Positions 54,901-63,165 of a DNA stretch of 64,000 nt are shown piece by piece. Where the stretch lies: the NCBI GenBank assembly GCA_016196825.1, contig JACPWY010000021.1, positions 1-64,000 on the forward strand. The letters run 5' to 3'. The first letter of the stretch is position 1. Every line of letters begins with the position of its first letter. Source of the stretch: Deltaproteobacteria bacterium (GTDB taxonomy: Bacteria > Bdellovibrionota > FAC87 > UBA2466). A model generated the notes under the pieces. The model searched no databases. It was not told the origin of the DNA and saw only the letters and a program-made list of their open reading frames with translations. The translations under genes and the position numbers were made by a program.

Positions 54901-57900
54901 AAGGGCCGGAATCCAAAGGAGATCAGCCGCACCCGTCTCGTGGTTCATACTCTGGACACCCTCTATACCAAGGCGGTTGAGGCCAAATCCGTTCAACGAA
55001 CGCTGGAGCAGGTTTCCGAAAATCTGGACCACCGGCTGTCGCTCCTTTGTCAGAGCAACTTTTCTGATATCAAAACAGAAGCTAATTTTACTTCACATAA
55101 GAGCGAGATTCTCGAAAGCGGACTGCCGTTTTTCAACGCTCATCAGAAAGAACTCTTCGGGGAGTTGAATTGGGCGCCGAAAGCGGCGACCGCCACATGG
55201 GGTCTTCTCCAGGACCTCTCCCAACAAATCACGGCACGCGCAGCCTTCATGAAGACGGTCGAATATGGATTCAACACAGCGATGATCTTGTCTGTAGTCG
55301 CTCTCGTTTCGGGCAAGAACTCGCCAAGCCTTTCGCGGTGGCTGGTAGCGACCAGCGGCCGTCGAACAGCGGCCACTGTCTCGGCGAGTATCATCACGGC
55401 GCTGTGGCTTGGCATCGAGGCAAACGGTCTCGCAGATGACTTTATGTTCGTGCCACAGGAACTGAAGAATAAGCTGAGCATTCGCGACTCCCAATTCGCC
55501 GGTGACGCCCCGTTCATGTCTCCGGAAACAGCGGCCGCTATTTTTGATGCGACCAGGTCCAATCAATCCAATCAGGTGAGTACCTTCCGCTGGACCTTCC
55601 GGGTGCTGGCGACGATCGCGGGCCTTCAGATGGTGTTGCCGTGGCTCAGAAGTGCGCTTGGGGGAGCTCCGTATCTTTACCGTCTTGTGAGGCGCGACTT
55701 CCGAGGAATTGCGAATGCACGTCTTGCGAACGTCAGCCAAGGGCTCCGCCTTCCGGGAGTAAATGCCATTGCAGCATTGGACGGTGTTTCAGCCGGTGAG
55801 GCGAAAGAGAAGTTCTTTGACGCCCTCATTGCGCGACTGAAAGGAAAGCGAGTCGGACAGGGACTCTACAACGTCGATGCCGCTGAGGCCAATCGGCTGG
55901 CGCGCGATGCCGATCGCCAGGCCGATCTACTGGCGCGCGAACTGGGCCTTGATCCCAACGACCTTGGTCCGCTTAAAGACGAATCCCTCGCCTGGATTCG
56001 GGGCAAGGCGCTAGCCGACCATCGAGCTAAACTGATTCCGCGAATCAAAGAGCTCAGGGCCTGGGCAAACCGTTTCCGCGGCCAGACGATATTTTATGAC
56101 CATGAGATTTTGGACGGAGTGATGTCGGTCGTCGGTACCGAAAGCGATATTGCGTCACGCTACGTGCCGATTTGGCTTCGGTTCTTCGGTGTCAGCTACC
56201 CGACCCCCTCGAGTCTCTCGCTCTCACGACTTCAGAAACTCAATCGAGCACGGGCCGACATTCTGGCCTACTACCACCCCAATGTGCGGTATTCCCTCGC
56301 ACAACTCTCCGAAGTGGAGGGGAGAATCATTCAGCCCTGGGAGATCTTTGCGCCTCGCTCTTCAAAAACGTGGGCCAAGACGCCACGCGATGTGCAGGGA
56401 CTTCTGAAGGAGCTTCGCTATGAGGCCGAGACGATTTCGAAGAATTTCATGACCGGCGGCCCCGATACCGCACTCAATCCCTACACCGATCTCTCCGCGG
56501 AGGCGAAGACGACCGCCTCTCAGCAACTGCAACGGGAGATGTTCGACGAAATACTATTAGGGCGCGGCGAAACATCACTGTCCCAAGGTATTTCTCCGCA
56601 ATTTGCAGAACGGGCTGACGTTTTGAGGGAGCGCTATGGCGCCTCTCGCTTCAACACCTTTGTCGAAGATTATCTTGTGTCGCAGGGCATGGCTCTCCCG
56701 GAGGCAGAACGGCAGCAGCTTGAGGCGCTCAACCGTCTGGCTGCTTGGGACGCGCGCCACTATGACCTCGTTGTGTCTCACGTGCGAGATGGGCGACCGC
56801 TGCGACGGTCGACCATTGAATCCGATATTCAAGACACGCTGGTCGCCATGATCGATCCGACCCATAAGAGGCACTCCGAGTTCATTCAGACGAAGGACTC
56901 ACCATTAGAGTTTGACTCAGAGGCCAACCCCGTCGCTACCGATGGACTCGATAAGGCGCCTTCCATATCGGACGCGGCGGAGGAGCTTCGCCAGATTCTT
57001 GGACAGGTCACTCCCAGTTACGACCTGCTAAACGCCATCTCTGAGCGGGACTATGCACGCATGGCTTCCGCCCTTATGGCGAAGCCGGTCAACCGTTATC
57101 CCAATCTTTTGATCGTAAACGCAGACACAGCCGAGCCGGAAGCCGAATTAGAGCCAGCGGCAATCACACCACGCAAACCCCGCCCGGAGTACGAGGGACC
57201 CGTCATTCCCACAAAGACGGTCACCGAGCTGAAGGCTGAACGCCTACGGGCCCTTCAAATTGGAGAGGTTCCCAACGACCTTCGCGAAGCCCATCGCCTG
57301 ATTTCCGGTCGCGAGGCCTTCACGCTCGTTCCAGCGCAGACCGTGATGGACGCTGTGCCTCCCGCCTCGCGCGATTTGGTCGCTCGCCTTCTTTCGCAAG
57401 GGATGACCCATCAGGGAATCGACGCTGCACTCTCTGAACTCATCAAGACGGGTTCCGTCACATCTGAGATGATCGCGGGCTACCGCATTGCTCGAGAGAA
57501 TCAATTGACCTTGGATCTCATTATCCGTGCAGAGAAGGCTGGTACAATTTCAGGACGAGCGCAGGCCGAGCCGCTCTATCAGTGGTGCAATGATCGATAT
57601 CTGCGCAAGAGAGCCGCATCCATTGCCCGTACTCCTAGGAAGCACATCTCTTCCCTTATGGAGGCCACGGATGCGGCAGGTTTTCCGCCGGAGTATCTTG
57701 AGAGCCAAGAACTCGTCGCTGGCTACTTCAAGAAACACGTAGTCATCCACGGTCAGGCTGAAGACCTGATCCGAAAGCTTTACCACTCGCCTGTCAGAGA
57801 GAGCATCATCGACGCACAGGTGACACTCGGCCTTTTGCCAGAAGCCACTGAAGCCCAAATTACGGCGAGGGCCGAAGCTCTGAGAAAAGATCTCAGAAGT

Positions 57901-59115
57901 CTCGCCAATACCGCCGAAAGCCCTCTAGTCCACGAAGAGGCAATACGACGCGTGGACCTCGCCGAGAAAATCCTGAAGGCCCCTCGCGAATACCCGGCCC
58001 GTTACATCGCTCCAAAGGTTTTTGCCGAGGTGCCCAAGATCCAACCAATCGAGGAAGATTTGCCTGAGATAGAGGCACTCTTCAATGATCGCCTGGCCAA
58101 ACTCAAAGAGGGAATCCCCGAAGCGCAAAGAGGCGATCTTGCGAAGACCTTGGATCGCGTGGCTCGTGGCGGTTTCTTCAAAGAACGGGATGCCTTCGCA
58201 GCCGATCTTGGCGCCGGTCGCTTGGAAGCGGGATCCCTCGAGCATGACTATCGCCAGAAGGTGCTCGATCTCATGCAATGCGAGGGAATCACAGCCCAGG
58301 CTAGGATCACGGGTGTTGCGACTACGGACGAAGAGGCAGTCAAGATTTTCGACGATCTCTTTGCCGCCTTCCAAAACCCCGACATTCGGTTCCGCGACAC
58401 CCTTTTTGAGGCGGAGACGGCCGCGGCGGCGGCCACAGGAATGAGCACCTCCCAGCTGCAGTTTGCGCAGAAGGTCGAGCGATTGGAAAGATATCTAGAG
58501 GCGCTGAAGGCCGAGGGGGTCCTGGTCGCAGACGGCAAGGGAAGTGTCTCGCCCCAGCTGCTGGCTCGTCTGTTCCGAGGGGCTGAGGTGATTAAGGCTT
58601 CGCTCTATCCAAAGATGCGCGTTGGGCCGTACGGTTACTTTGGACTTGAGGCGACCCTGCTGAGAAGCCACCTCAAGGTGCCCTTTGAGGTCGTCATCGA
58701 TCCGAGTATTCTCTCGAACCGCCGCCTGGTTTACCTTCTTTTGGATGGCAAGGGCACCGATGCAAAGATGGTGGGGGATCTCTTGATCGACGCCCTCAGC
58801 GAAGAGGGCGGGCAACTCATCGGCAGACTTGGCGAGGGGGAGGTGAAGGAACAGCTTTTCTATGAGCTCGCCCGACGCTGGCAATGGAATCGGGATATCC
58901 TAAACATCGCCACCCCTGAGGCCGTGGGAATCCCAACTCGAACCGATGCCCAACTCATGCGTGGGCTCCAGCGTCTGAACCCCGAGTTAAAGGCCAGCGA
59001 GACGCCCCAGATCGTCACGCCTGAAATGGATCGGCCAGGGCAGATTATTCTTCCGAGTTCGGCGCAAGCGCCCGAGTCACAGCGACTGATCCTGCCGCCG
59101 GACTTCAAGAGGTAA
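48976..59115 (+). CDS. Giant exported protein of about 3379 residues
   Basis: One uninterrupted frame of 10,140 bp. A signal peptide ends near QVWA (residue 25). Residues about 30-2090 are helical and soluble-looking, with paired Cys (CSGDEKQRC, CEGSQNVC) that suit the periplasm. Two or three hydrophobic helices lie at about 2095-2235 (AMILSVVALVSG; ATVSASIITALWLGIEANGL; LATIAGLQMVLPWL). A J-domain-like segment with HPN instead of HPD follows at about 2396-2455. The C-terminal 900 residues are again helical and charged. The start may be TTG at 48976 or an in-frame ATC at 48964 nearer the GGAGAG. No known family is recognised; a membrane-tethered envelope scaffold is inference. Confidence 0.8.
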   Translation: MKQSGRALLCTYLCVFFAFPPQVWAEEAPEPRPTWNEERLALYDAFLLAAWRLAHFLKAPGPSQAAALALREEHIRIFLEPFFNCPDPGPVDEHSLQPLQKRFSEFLENHILELGQVEAEDATPESLGVPSVRSPKNGAVCIPQPQSPSTKAASIESLILSTESELAQIQRPMHLQLLSKVKHGGVATNLEVRRWVAWLVGLRDYWRLTERLGGTGTPIPAATFSEGVGEKLQLNYSSAKDSAGTLGAAFNDLPSFPVCSGDEKQRCLKDPPISQVDRVREEIVRGLRIGNYDHGRGLEALRKYSLLLKGLPERAIIQLALGNDGTTLDIPACSTSATHELTEKYYGEFMRTAKEARVSGEYQSALDSLVRDYRTDKVAPPTVSSSFLLEEANIQALTLINTVLSKTPHGRGDLIREGIQQFSFAEYLSTRRYRELLPELIQGKLYLALAFLGPELSGLSENQRAQVLKRHIQEAYLFILNESLYSYASEIAANFELDSKNVNELWSKSLSTQWQSTLASPEARDELKRIAEEIFAQLEAHRPKRTPSMADWSRTNIAQYVDHTSIDAIRAAQADETLRFMESLSEWKNGAESIVPGPHTYYWNRAGLHFDPVPLRPENPLDYLHLKEALRVLAEQHRDKVTASLKQAGYTDEAVRAQYALPKTEHLSDLVLNHFSEYVEADPKKMSGPRTKHRAESLTALLNTLHNPTFRAEFEGLAGKLALVLRDERLMPFMNALPEENVSSDWEKQLQETLQSLSKERSLKSPPRITKLISLMRKAHNTPRAALTQITSAYSGHSAFDSWDNWKKFCEGSQNVCRDLIRTTRSLISQKDSLAGLYEWRALSHSLNYLVQFLNYYGAHGDLYVASPAPTANAEVVSSLKSRMSEAWFGFGGAADPKDLAAFDAFLVQLSQKAHAIAVPDTASEGFHRALLNDSQADLKALMSSSRSFERWYAHVKALEQTLEPLSQDPVSSLGPEQSGWPALKTLVTQELRFLTGLTLSYAVSPEESEWAKLLTLDFTEFRRLTTARVRTALAQGIDPFERHQDIQRSLQQLSFLKKPSEAATRRVVMLQSQLKEVEGDIRSYTELRTLIRNYLGDTPYGKEALRMDSVAGDDQEKWNAYRVDQLLDPEAKRTLSHLNAIALTVKPVSLPLSVKDAEGYRSEAVRYLSELKARPELNSLYYRRSIERAIASLPDFATSHAPLNIAGPTLFYSQLKKLYETKLAPFWRKAPAPSLNKNPSNGFEAFYQAFLKNPGPDTVTAVSSLLITPSDYLDHIHSEGQALEAFLKEKDFPSEAFRSFQVGVSRLANSGFTPFLVKEGTAVALPLPLQPVAIATRTDTGILLNLEKALGLLSPPHRNSLIELGKASEFHDSSIMDYLNRISSSERIAINKALLAFLDNGLSTSQMSVIAKALFRDGAPTAVDRKDWERHLERLMFYAEKNLEKLRNGAHRPLTALISGALAEQLAPLGYKPKLDSFGHQVSFIRDSIVLFRKEKAATQPFSKADNISDWGKVSSASATVRFYLSLLRTDDVLLNHLVSNINIDPALTRMPAFSVSWAPGTQPHLVRDFGIWLHRLLTTPNIERLWGEYRAKNPKWDLPPTPALFVESPSHKQLLRLLANLDANTAMKEGRGTFPMLLVLLNWAINHTEAPPPVIAPRARPLPPSPGELDALLSHVVTVMGIDLTRFDSWKSLLDVNQGAPPEAWALVARSLRSGLAEIQGGFLGVTIDAPQVQNPNTLFSNHTYIAYPIVDASERDLYCTDDNFATWSQKANDKLNPNYTPWLRTERELSVSQSSRLDNDVRGAKTYQHFHERNLLHTNDLVGEGDLESPFTHDHFKTRWNNWGSHPFGKTISQDQRRALGAAFTASGVRISDDELEKIQRLRDALVDFRRTMNEINVEEGLNFWNESKGLFTGSLETQVNLALKQFWAQVSPDSRASIVVTPRAGTFVERRRALVAQAIYLASHLVHDTLYKGRNPKEISRTRLVVHTLDTLYTKAVEAKSVQRTLEQVSENLDHRLSLLCQSNFSDIKTEANFTSHKSEILESGLPFFNAHQKELFGELNWAPKAATATWGLLQDLSQQITARAAFMKTVEYGFNTAMILSVVALVSGKNSPSLSRWLVATSGRRTAATVSASIITALWLGIEANGLADDFMFVPQELKNKLSIRDSQFAGDAPFMSPETAAAIFDATRSNQSNQVSTFRWTFRVLATIAGLQMVLPWLRSALGGAPYLYRLVRRDFRGIANARLANVSQGLRLPGVNAIAALDGVSAGEAKEKFFDALIARLKGKRVGQGLYNVDAAEANRLARDADRQADLLARELGLDPNDLGPLKDESLAWIRGKALADHRAKLIPRIKELRAWANRFRGQTIFYDHEILDGVMSVVGTESDIASRYVPIWLRFFGVSYPTPSSLSLSRLQKLNRARADILAYYHPNVRYSLAQLSEVEGRIIQPWEIFAPRSSKTWAKTPRDVQGLLKELRYEAETISKNFMTGGPDTALNPYTDLSAEAKTTASQQLQREMFDEILLGRGETSLSQGISPQFAERADVLRERYGASRFNTFVEDYLVSQGMALPEAERQQLEALNRLAAWDARHYDLVVSHVRDGRPLRRSTIESDIQDTLVAMIDPTHKRHSEFIQTKDSPLEFDSEANPVATDGLDKAPSISDAAEELRQILGQVTPSYDLLNAISERDYARMASALMAKPVNRYPNLLIVNADTAEPEAELEPAAITPRKPRPEYEGPVIPTKTVTELKAERLRALQIGEVPNDLREAHRLISGREAFTLVPAQTVMDAVPPASRDLVARLLSQGMTHQGIDAALSELIKTGSVTSEMIAGYRIARENQLTLDLIIRAEKAGTISGRAQAEPLYQWCNDRYLRKRAASIARTPRKHISSLMEATDAAGFPPEYLESQELVAGYFKKHVVIHGQAEDLIRKLYHSPVRESIIDAQVTLGLLPEATEAQITARAEALRKDLRSLANTAESPLVHEEAIRRVDLAEKILKAPREYPARYIAPKVFAEVPKIQPIEEDLPEIEALFNDRLAKLKEGIPEAQRGDLAKTLDRVARGGFFKERDAFAADLGAGRLEAGSLEHDYRQKVLDLMQCEGITAQARITGVATTDEEAVKIFDDLFAAFQNPDIRFRDTLFEAETAAAAATGMSTSQLQFAQKVERLERYLEALKAEGVLVADGKGSVSPQLLARLFRGAEVIKASLYPKMRVGPYGYFGLEATLLRSHLKVPFEVVIDPSILSNRRLVYLLLDGKGTDAKMVGDLLIDALSEEGGQLIGRLGEGEVKEQLFYELARRWQWNRDILNIATPEAVGIPTRTDAQLMRGLQRLNPELKASETPQIVTPEMDRPGQIILPSSAQAPESQRLILPPDFKR

Positions 59116-59119
59116 CCTC

Positions 59120-60190
59120 TCACAGAGCAACGCGCACTAGAGCCGCAATCGCGTGCGTTTGATTCGTAATGTAGGTATAGGAAGCAGACGCCTTCAGCAC
59201 CCAAAGACTCCCCTGTATTCCCGCGAAAATGCGCCCAACTACCAGATCGGGTCGGGCTACATTGCCATCGTCAAGATTCAACGCACCTGTGCCAGAGAAA
59301 AGGTTGGACCCTGCTATAGAACCCGTATAACTCGCCGAAACGGGGCCGCTGGCCGAGCCCGCGAGGCTCGCCGACCCAAAATTGATGTCGGCTCCGCCTC
59401 CCAAGAAAAGGGTCACAAGCGACAGGAGCGAAACATTGGTAGAGAGTTCCAGAGGCACGGTGATAACCGTCGAGCGAACGCCCAGCTGATAGCTCAGGTT
59501 CATATTCATCGTAACCGTCTGACCACTGACATCGGTGTCTTGAGTGACATTCAGATTTGAACTCACGCCAATGAAACTGCTCGAATAGTTGATCCCGGTG
59601 GCGAAGGTCAGTCCGCCCCAGCCCACTAGAATGAGACTCTTCGGAGTGATGAGGCGGTATTGGCCGTTCAGGCCGAACGACGTGCTCTGCACGTCCGCAT
59701 TGGAGACCTTTTGAGAAACGATCATGCCGTTGAGATAGAGAAAGAGCCGATCGGATCTCACTCCAAAAAGAGATGGGTTCAGTCCCACCGTCAAGGTGCC
59801 AGTGGCGCTTCCGCCAATGGCCGGCAGACTGTTGTTGGTGCTGAACGAAAGTGCGGCAAGACTCAACGAGGTCATGTTCACCTGCGCCTGGACCCCAGCC
59901 CCCACATCCAGTCGTTTGGGATTGGACGCGCGGTCCACCCACAAAGAGCTGCCTGGCGAACTCGAAGCCTTCGCCACCGCCGTGTTCAGATTCGCTCGGG
60001 AAGAATCGCTCAGAAAGCCGCTATTAATCGTCGACTCGATCTGATCGGCCGTGTGATTGAGCGCGGTGTAAAGCGCATTTTCCGATGGCACATCGGACGC
60101 CCGGTCTACAATCGCAAACGGGGCGCCGACCGCCGACTGTGATATCAAGAATAAGCTGGCCACGACGTGAATGGTTTTCATCCATTTCAT
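59120..60190 (-). CDS. Outer-membrane beta-barrel-like protein
   Basis: 356 residues from the ATG at 60190, which has GGGG about 4 nt upstream; two further ATG codons upstream are less likely. A signal peptide (to SAVGA) is followed by a helical segment (about 25-90) and then many alternating strands rich in Ser, Thr, Gly and Asn, ending with a strand region (ASYTYITNQTHAIAALVRVA). It is probably a barrel or adhesin-like outer-membrane protein. It converges on the giant gene with a 4-bp gap. No family is recognised. Confidence 0.6.
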   Translation of the reverse strand: MKWMKTIHVVASLFLISQSAVGAPFAIVDRASDVPSENALYTALNHTADQIESTINSGFLSDSSRANLNTAVAKASSSPGSSLWVDRASNPKRLDVGAGVQAQVNMTSLSLAALSFSTNNSLPAIGGSATGTLTVGLNPSLFGVRSDRLFLYLNGMIVSQKVSNADVQSTSFGLNGQYRLITPKSLILVGWGGLTFATGINYSSSFIGVSSNLNVTQDTDVSGQTVTMNMNLSYQLGVRSTVITVPLELSTNVSLLSLVTLFLGGGADINFGSASLAGSASGPVSASYTGSIAGSNLFSGTGALNLDDGNVARPDLVVGRIFAGIQGSLWVLKASASYTYITNQTHAIAALVRVAL

Positions 60191-60595
60191 TTTACCCCAG
60201 CCCGCGTTCATCGGCTTGATTGCTGTCGTACACGGCAACACCCAACTTGGAATACTACGAGTCTAAGTAGATAATATTATGTACTATTCTGGCGTTGTTG
60301 TTGTGCGCGATCTAGCATACGACGATGACTGAGTGTCTTATCGCCCATCCTTCCCGCACGGGAGACTTGGCACATTGAGTGCAATACTAAGAAATCGGTA
60401 GTCAAGAGTTGTGTGGAAATGACGCTGAGTTTGAGATCCCGATGAACGTTTTCATTCGTATTCCTGTTGAGTGGTCGCACTCTCTTGGTTTTCTAGTCCC
60501 CTACCCCCCAGCTCCGAAATGGAGCAGTCGTGGCCTGGTGGCCGAGTGATCGGCAGCCAGGCTACGACTTTTCGCCCTAGCCCAATTCCCGAAAC
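60191..60595. other. Intergenic region with structured element
   Basis: This 405-bp AT-richer gap has no convincing gene. The part nearest the barrel gene should hold its promoter. Two adjacent stem-loops lie at 60511-60569: GCTCC/GGAGC, then a 13-bp stem (60526-60538 with 60557-60569, one mismatch) that encloses GCCGA/TCGGC. They may be terminators for the kinase-pyrophosphorylase operon or part of a small RNA. Confidence 0.45.
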
Positions 60596-61426
60596 TTACG
60601 AGCCCAGCTTTTCCGGATAGTTATTGCGGATGACCTTTTCGACCTCGGCGGCAGTCTCTTCAAGGGCTTTGCCGGTCACATCAAACACTGGCCAGCGCCG
60701 ATTTCGTTTGAAGACATCCTTGCAGTATTCGATCTCTTCCACCACGTGATCAAGGTTCGCATACCGTGCCTCGGGATCTTCTCCCATCTTAATCAAGCGC
60801 TCTCGCCGAATACGGACTAGAGTATTCGCATCAATGATGAGCCCAATGATCTTCTTTTGATCCACTGTGAACAATGGCTCCGGCAGCGGTATCCCTTTCA
60901 CGAGCGGCACGTTGGCCACCTTCCAGCCTTTATAGGAGAGATAGATCGAAAGGGGCGTCTTACTCGTCCGCGAAAGGCCGACTAGAATAATGTCAGCCGC
61001 CTCGAGATTGTCGGCATACCGACCGTCGTCATGTTTTACCGTAAACTCGATCGCCTCGATGCGCTTAAAGTAGTACTCATTCACCTGATGAAAAAGGCCT
61101 GGCTGCGAATGGGGATCTTTCTTGAGATACTTACCGAGCACCTCAAAGACCGGACCCAGCAGATCCACACAAGGCACTCCCGACTGAAGCGATAGATTGG
61201 TGATGAAGCTTCTGAGCGAATCCGAGACCACCGTGTAAACCACGATCGCCCGAGTCTGGTGGGCCTCCTCGAAAATACTCGCCACCTGCGCCTCGGTACG
61301 GATGTTCTTGTAGCGCGCAATCTTGAGATTATCCCGCACGTATTGAACGAGGGCGGCCTTGATCATCTGATCGGCCGTCTCGCCCGTGCCATCAGACAGA
61401 ACAAAAATGGTCAGTTTATCGCTCAA
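60596..61426 (-). CDS. Bifunctional kinase-pyrophosphorylase (PPSR, DUF299)
   Basis: 276 residues. The conserved start FVLSDGTGETA, the P-loop GLSRTSKTPLS (about residues 150-160) and the C-terminal VFDVTGKALEETA are the family signature. These enzymes use ADP to inactivate, and phosphate to reactivate, pyruvate phosphate dikinase or PEP synthase. The target enzyme is not in this window. The start is TTG at 61426, with GAGAGGA about 9 nt before it. Confidence 0.92.
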   Translation of the reverse strand: MSDKLTIFVLSDGTGETADQMIKAALVQYVRDNLKIARYKNIRTEAQVASIFEEAHQTRAIVVYTVVSDSLRSFITNLSLQSGVPCVDLLGPVFEVLGKYLKKDPHSQPGLFHQVNEYYFKRIEAIEFTVKHDDGRYADNLEAADIILVGLSRTSKTPLSIYLSYKGWKVANVPLVKGIPLPEPLFTVDQKKIIGLIIDANTLVRIRRERLIKMGEDPEARYANLDHVVEEIEYCKDVFKRNRRWPVFDVTGKALEETAAEVEKVIRNNYPEKLGS

Positions 61427-61500
61427 CGCCCCGTCCTCTCTCGATATTCATAATTCAGCCAGTGACCCCTGGCAAAGCGTATCGCCTGTGAGAATGATCC

Positions 61501-62778
61501 TCATGGAATCAATTTCAGCTGACTAGCATCCCAGCGCATGATCTTGATCCGCAACCAGGTGCCATCTTCCTGATACTTCGTCTCAAGGACCTTCGAATGC
61601 TCGTAAATCTGTGATTGCAGCTCTGCTTCCTTGTACGGCACCACCACCTCGAGCTCCATCATGTCACGCTCAAAGAACCCGTAGATCGAGTTGCGCAGTT
61701 TCTGCATGTCAGCAGGGCTATAGGCCGACACGGCCAGGCTATCGATGTATTTTCGCTCCACGATCTTGGGCAAGAGCACATCCTTCACGCGGTCCGCCTT
61801 GTTGAAGACCAGAAACGTCGGTTTATCGCCGGCACCGATCTCCTCTAACACCTCGTCAGTGACCTTCATCTGATCTCGAAAGTTAGGCGAGGAGAGATCG
61901 ACAACATGAAGGAGCACATCCGCGTCCAAAACCTCAGCCAGCGTGGATTTGAAGGAGGCCACCAGCGAGTGAGGAAGATTCTTAATAAATCCCACCGTGT
62001 CACTCAAGAGAATCGGCGGCCGGGTCTTGGGATCGATCACTCTCACGGTGGAATCAAGGGTCGCGAAAAGTCGGTCATCGACGTACACCTCGCCGACCGT
62101 GAGATGATTCATGAGCGTGGACTTGCCGGCGTTTGTGTACCCAACAATGGCAACGCGCAAGAACCGATCCCTGTGATGGCGCTGCACCGACCGTTGCGAC
62201 ACCATGTGCAGGAGCTCTTCCTTGAGCTTGGAAATTCTTCGGCGGATGAGGCGCCTATCGAGTTCGATCTGGCGTTCTCCGACGCCTCTGAGTCCGATGC
62301 CGCCGCGCTGACGTTCCAGGTGGGTCCACCGACGAGTCAGATGGGTCAATAGATACTCTAAGGTCGCCACCTCAACTTGGGTTTTGGCCTCTTTTGTACG
62401 GGCGTGTTTGGAAAAGATATCGAGGATGATTCCAGTTCTATCCACAACGCGGCAGCCGGTCCCCGTCTCGAGATTCTTTTGCTGGGTCCCAGACAACTCC
62501 CCATCAAATACAATGAGTGAAATTTCAGCGTCTTTCGCTCTTTGGGCCAACTCCTCGACTTTCCCCGACCCGACATAGGTTGAGGGATCGGGGCGAGCGC
62601 GGCGTTGAATGACCTGTTCGATCACTTTTCCGCCCACTGTTTCGATGAGACGGTTGAGCTCCTCGAGATCCGATTCTATCTCTGCCGCTGAATTCTCGGG
62701 GAACTGGACGCATGCGGCAATAACCCGTTCCTCTTCATCCTGTTGCCGGTACCGACTCCCCTTGTTCTTAAACTCCAT
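61501..62778 (-). CDS. hflX: Ribosome-associated GTPase HflX
   Basis: 425 residues from the ATG at 62778; a longer frame to 62853 would lie inside the upstream gene. The N-terminal HflX domain (VGSGKVEELAQRAKD, QKNLETGTGCRVVDRTGIIL, RGGIGLRGVGERQIELDRR) is followed by the GTPase with G1 GYTNAGKS, G3 DTVGF and G4 NKAD. HflX splits stalled or heat-damaged ribosomes. It overlaps the upstream gene by 11 bp. Confidence 0.95.
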   Translation of the reverse strand: MEFKNKGSRYRQQDEEERVIAACVQFPENSAAEIESDLEELNRLIETVGGKVIEQVIQRRARPDPSTYVGSGKVEELAQRAKDAEISLIVFDGELSGTQQKNLETGTGCRVVDRTGIILDIFSKHARTKEAKTQVEVATLEYLLTHLTRRWTHLERQRGGIGLRGVGERQIELDRRLIRRRISKLKEELLHMVSQRSVQRHHRDRFLRVAIVGYTNAGKSTLMNHLTVGEVYVDDRLFATLDSTVRVIDPKTRPPILLSDTVGFIKNLPHSLVASFKSTLAEVLDADVLLHVVDLSSPNFRDQMKVTDEVLEEIGAGDKPTFLVFNKADRVKDVLLPKIVERKYIDSLAVSAYSPADMQKLRNSIYGFFERDMMELEVVVPYKEAELQSQIYEHSKVLETKYQEDGTWLRIKIMRWDASQLKLIP

Positions 62779-63160
62779 CGAAAACGCACACCCCGAGTTG
62801 ATTGAGCGAAGCCTTTCCAAAAGTTTTTTCTGCAACCTTGGCGGCCTTCTCATCCTCGGTCAGCACGAGAACCTTCGCCCAGCCATTTTTCACCATTTGA
62901 TCGACAAGCTGAGATGCCTCGGCAAACGGCTCCCGATCCAGACAAATCAATGGAAAAGGCAGGCGCGCCATCGTCGGAACAAATACCGGTGCTTGCTCGC
63001 CGGAAAGAACGAAACGCGAAACCGTACCTCCCATTTGCCAATCGATCCATTGGATCAAACGTCCACTCAATGGCCGCATTTCTTCACGACCGCTCAGTCC
63101 AATCCACACGCAGTCCCACGCCTCGGTCAGAACTTCAGCATCCTTTGTTCGCTTTACCAT
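62768..63160 (-). CDS. Unknown protein, possibly M17 aminopeptidase N-domain-like
   Basis: 130 residues, no signal peptide. The sequence RLIQWIDWQMGGTVSRFVLSG and the alternating strand/helix order recall the N-terminal macro-like domain of leucyl aminopeptidases, but the catalytic domain is missing, so this is only a weak guess. It sits between nusB (5 bp away) and hflX (11 bp overlap) in a housekeeping operon. Confidence 0.55.
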   Translation of the reverse strand: MVKRTKDAEVLTEAWDCVWIGLSGREEMRPLSGRLIQWIDWQMGGTVSRFVLSGEQAPVFVPTMARLPFPLICLDREPFAEASQLVDQMVKNGWAKVLVLTEDEKAAKVAEKTFGKASLNQLGVCVFDGV

Positions 63161-63165
63161 CGCGA

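Noticed and set aside
60277..60480. Minus-strand frame of 67 codons in the 60.2-60.6 kb gap
   Set aside because: No ribosome-binding site, no domain pattern and non-protein-like composition.
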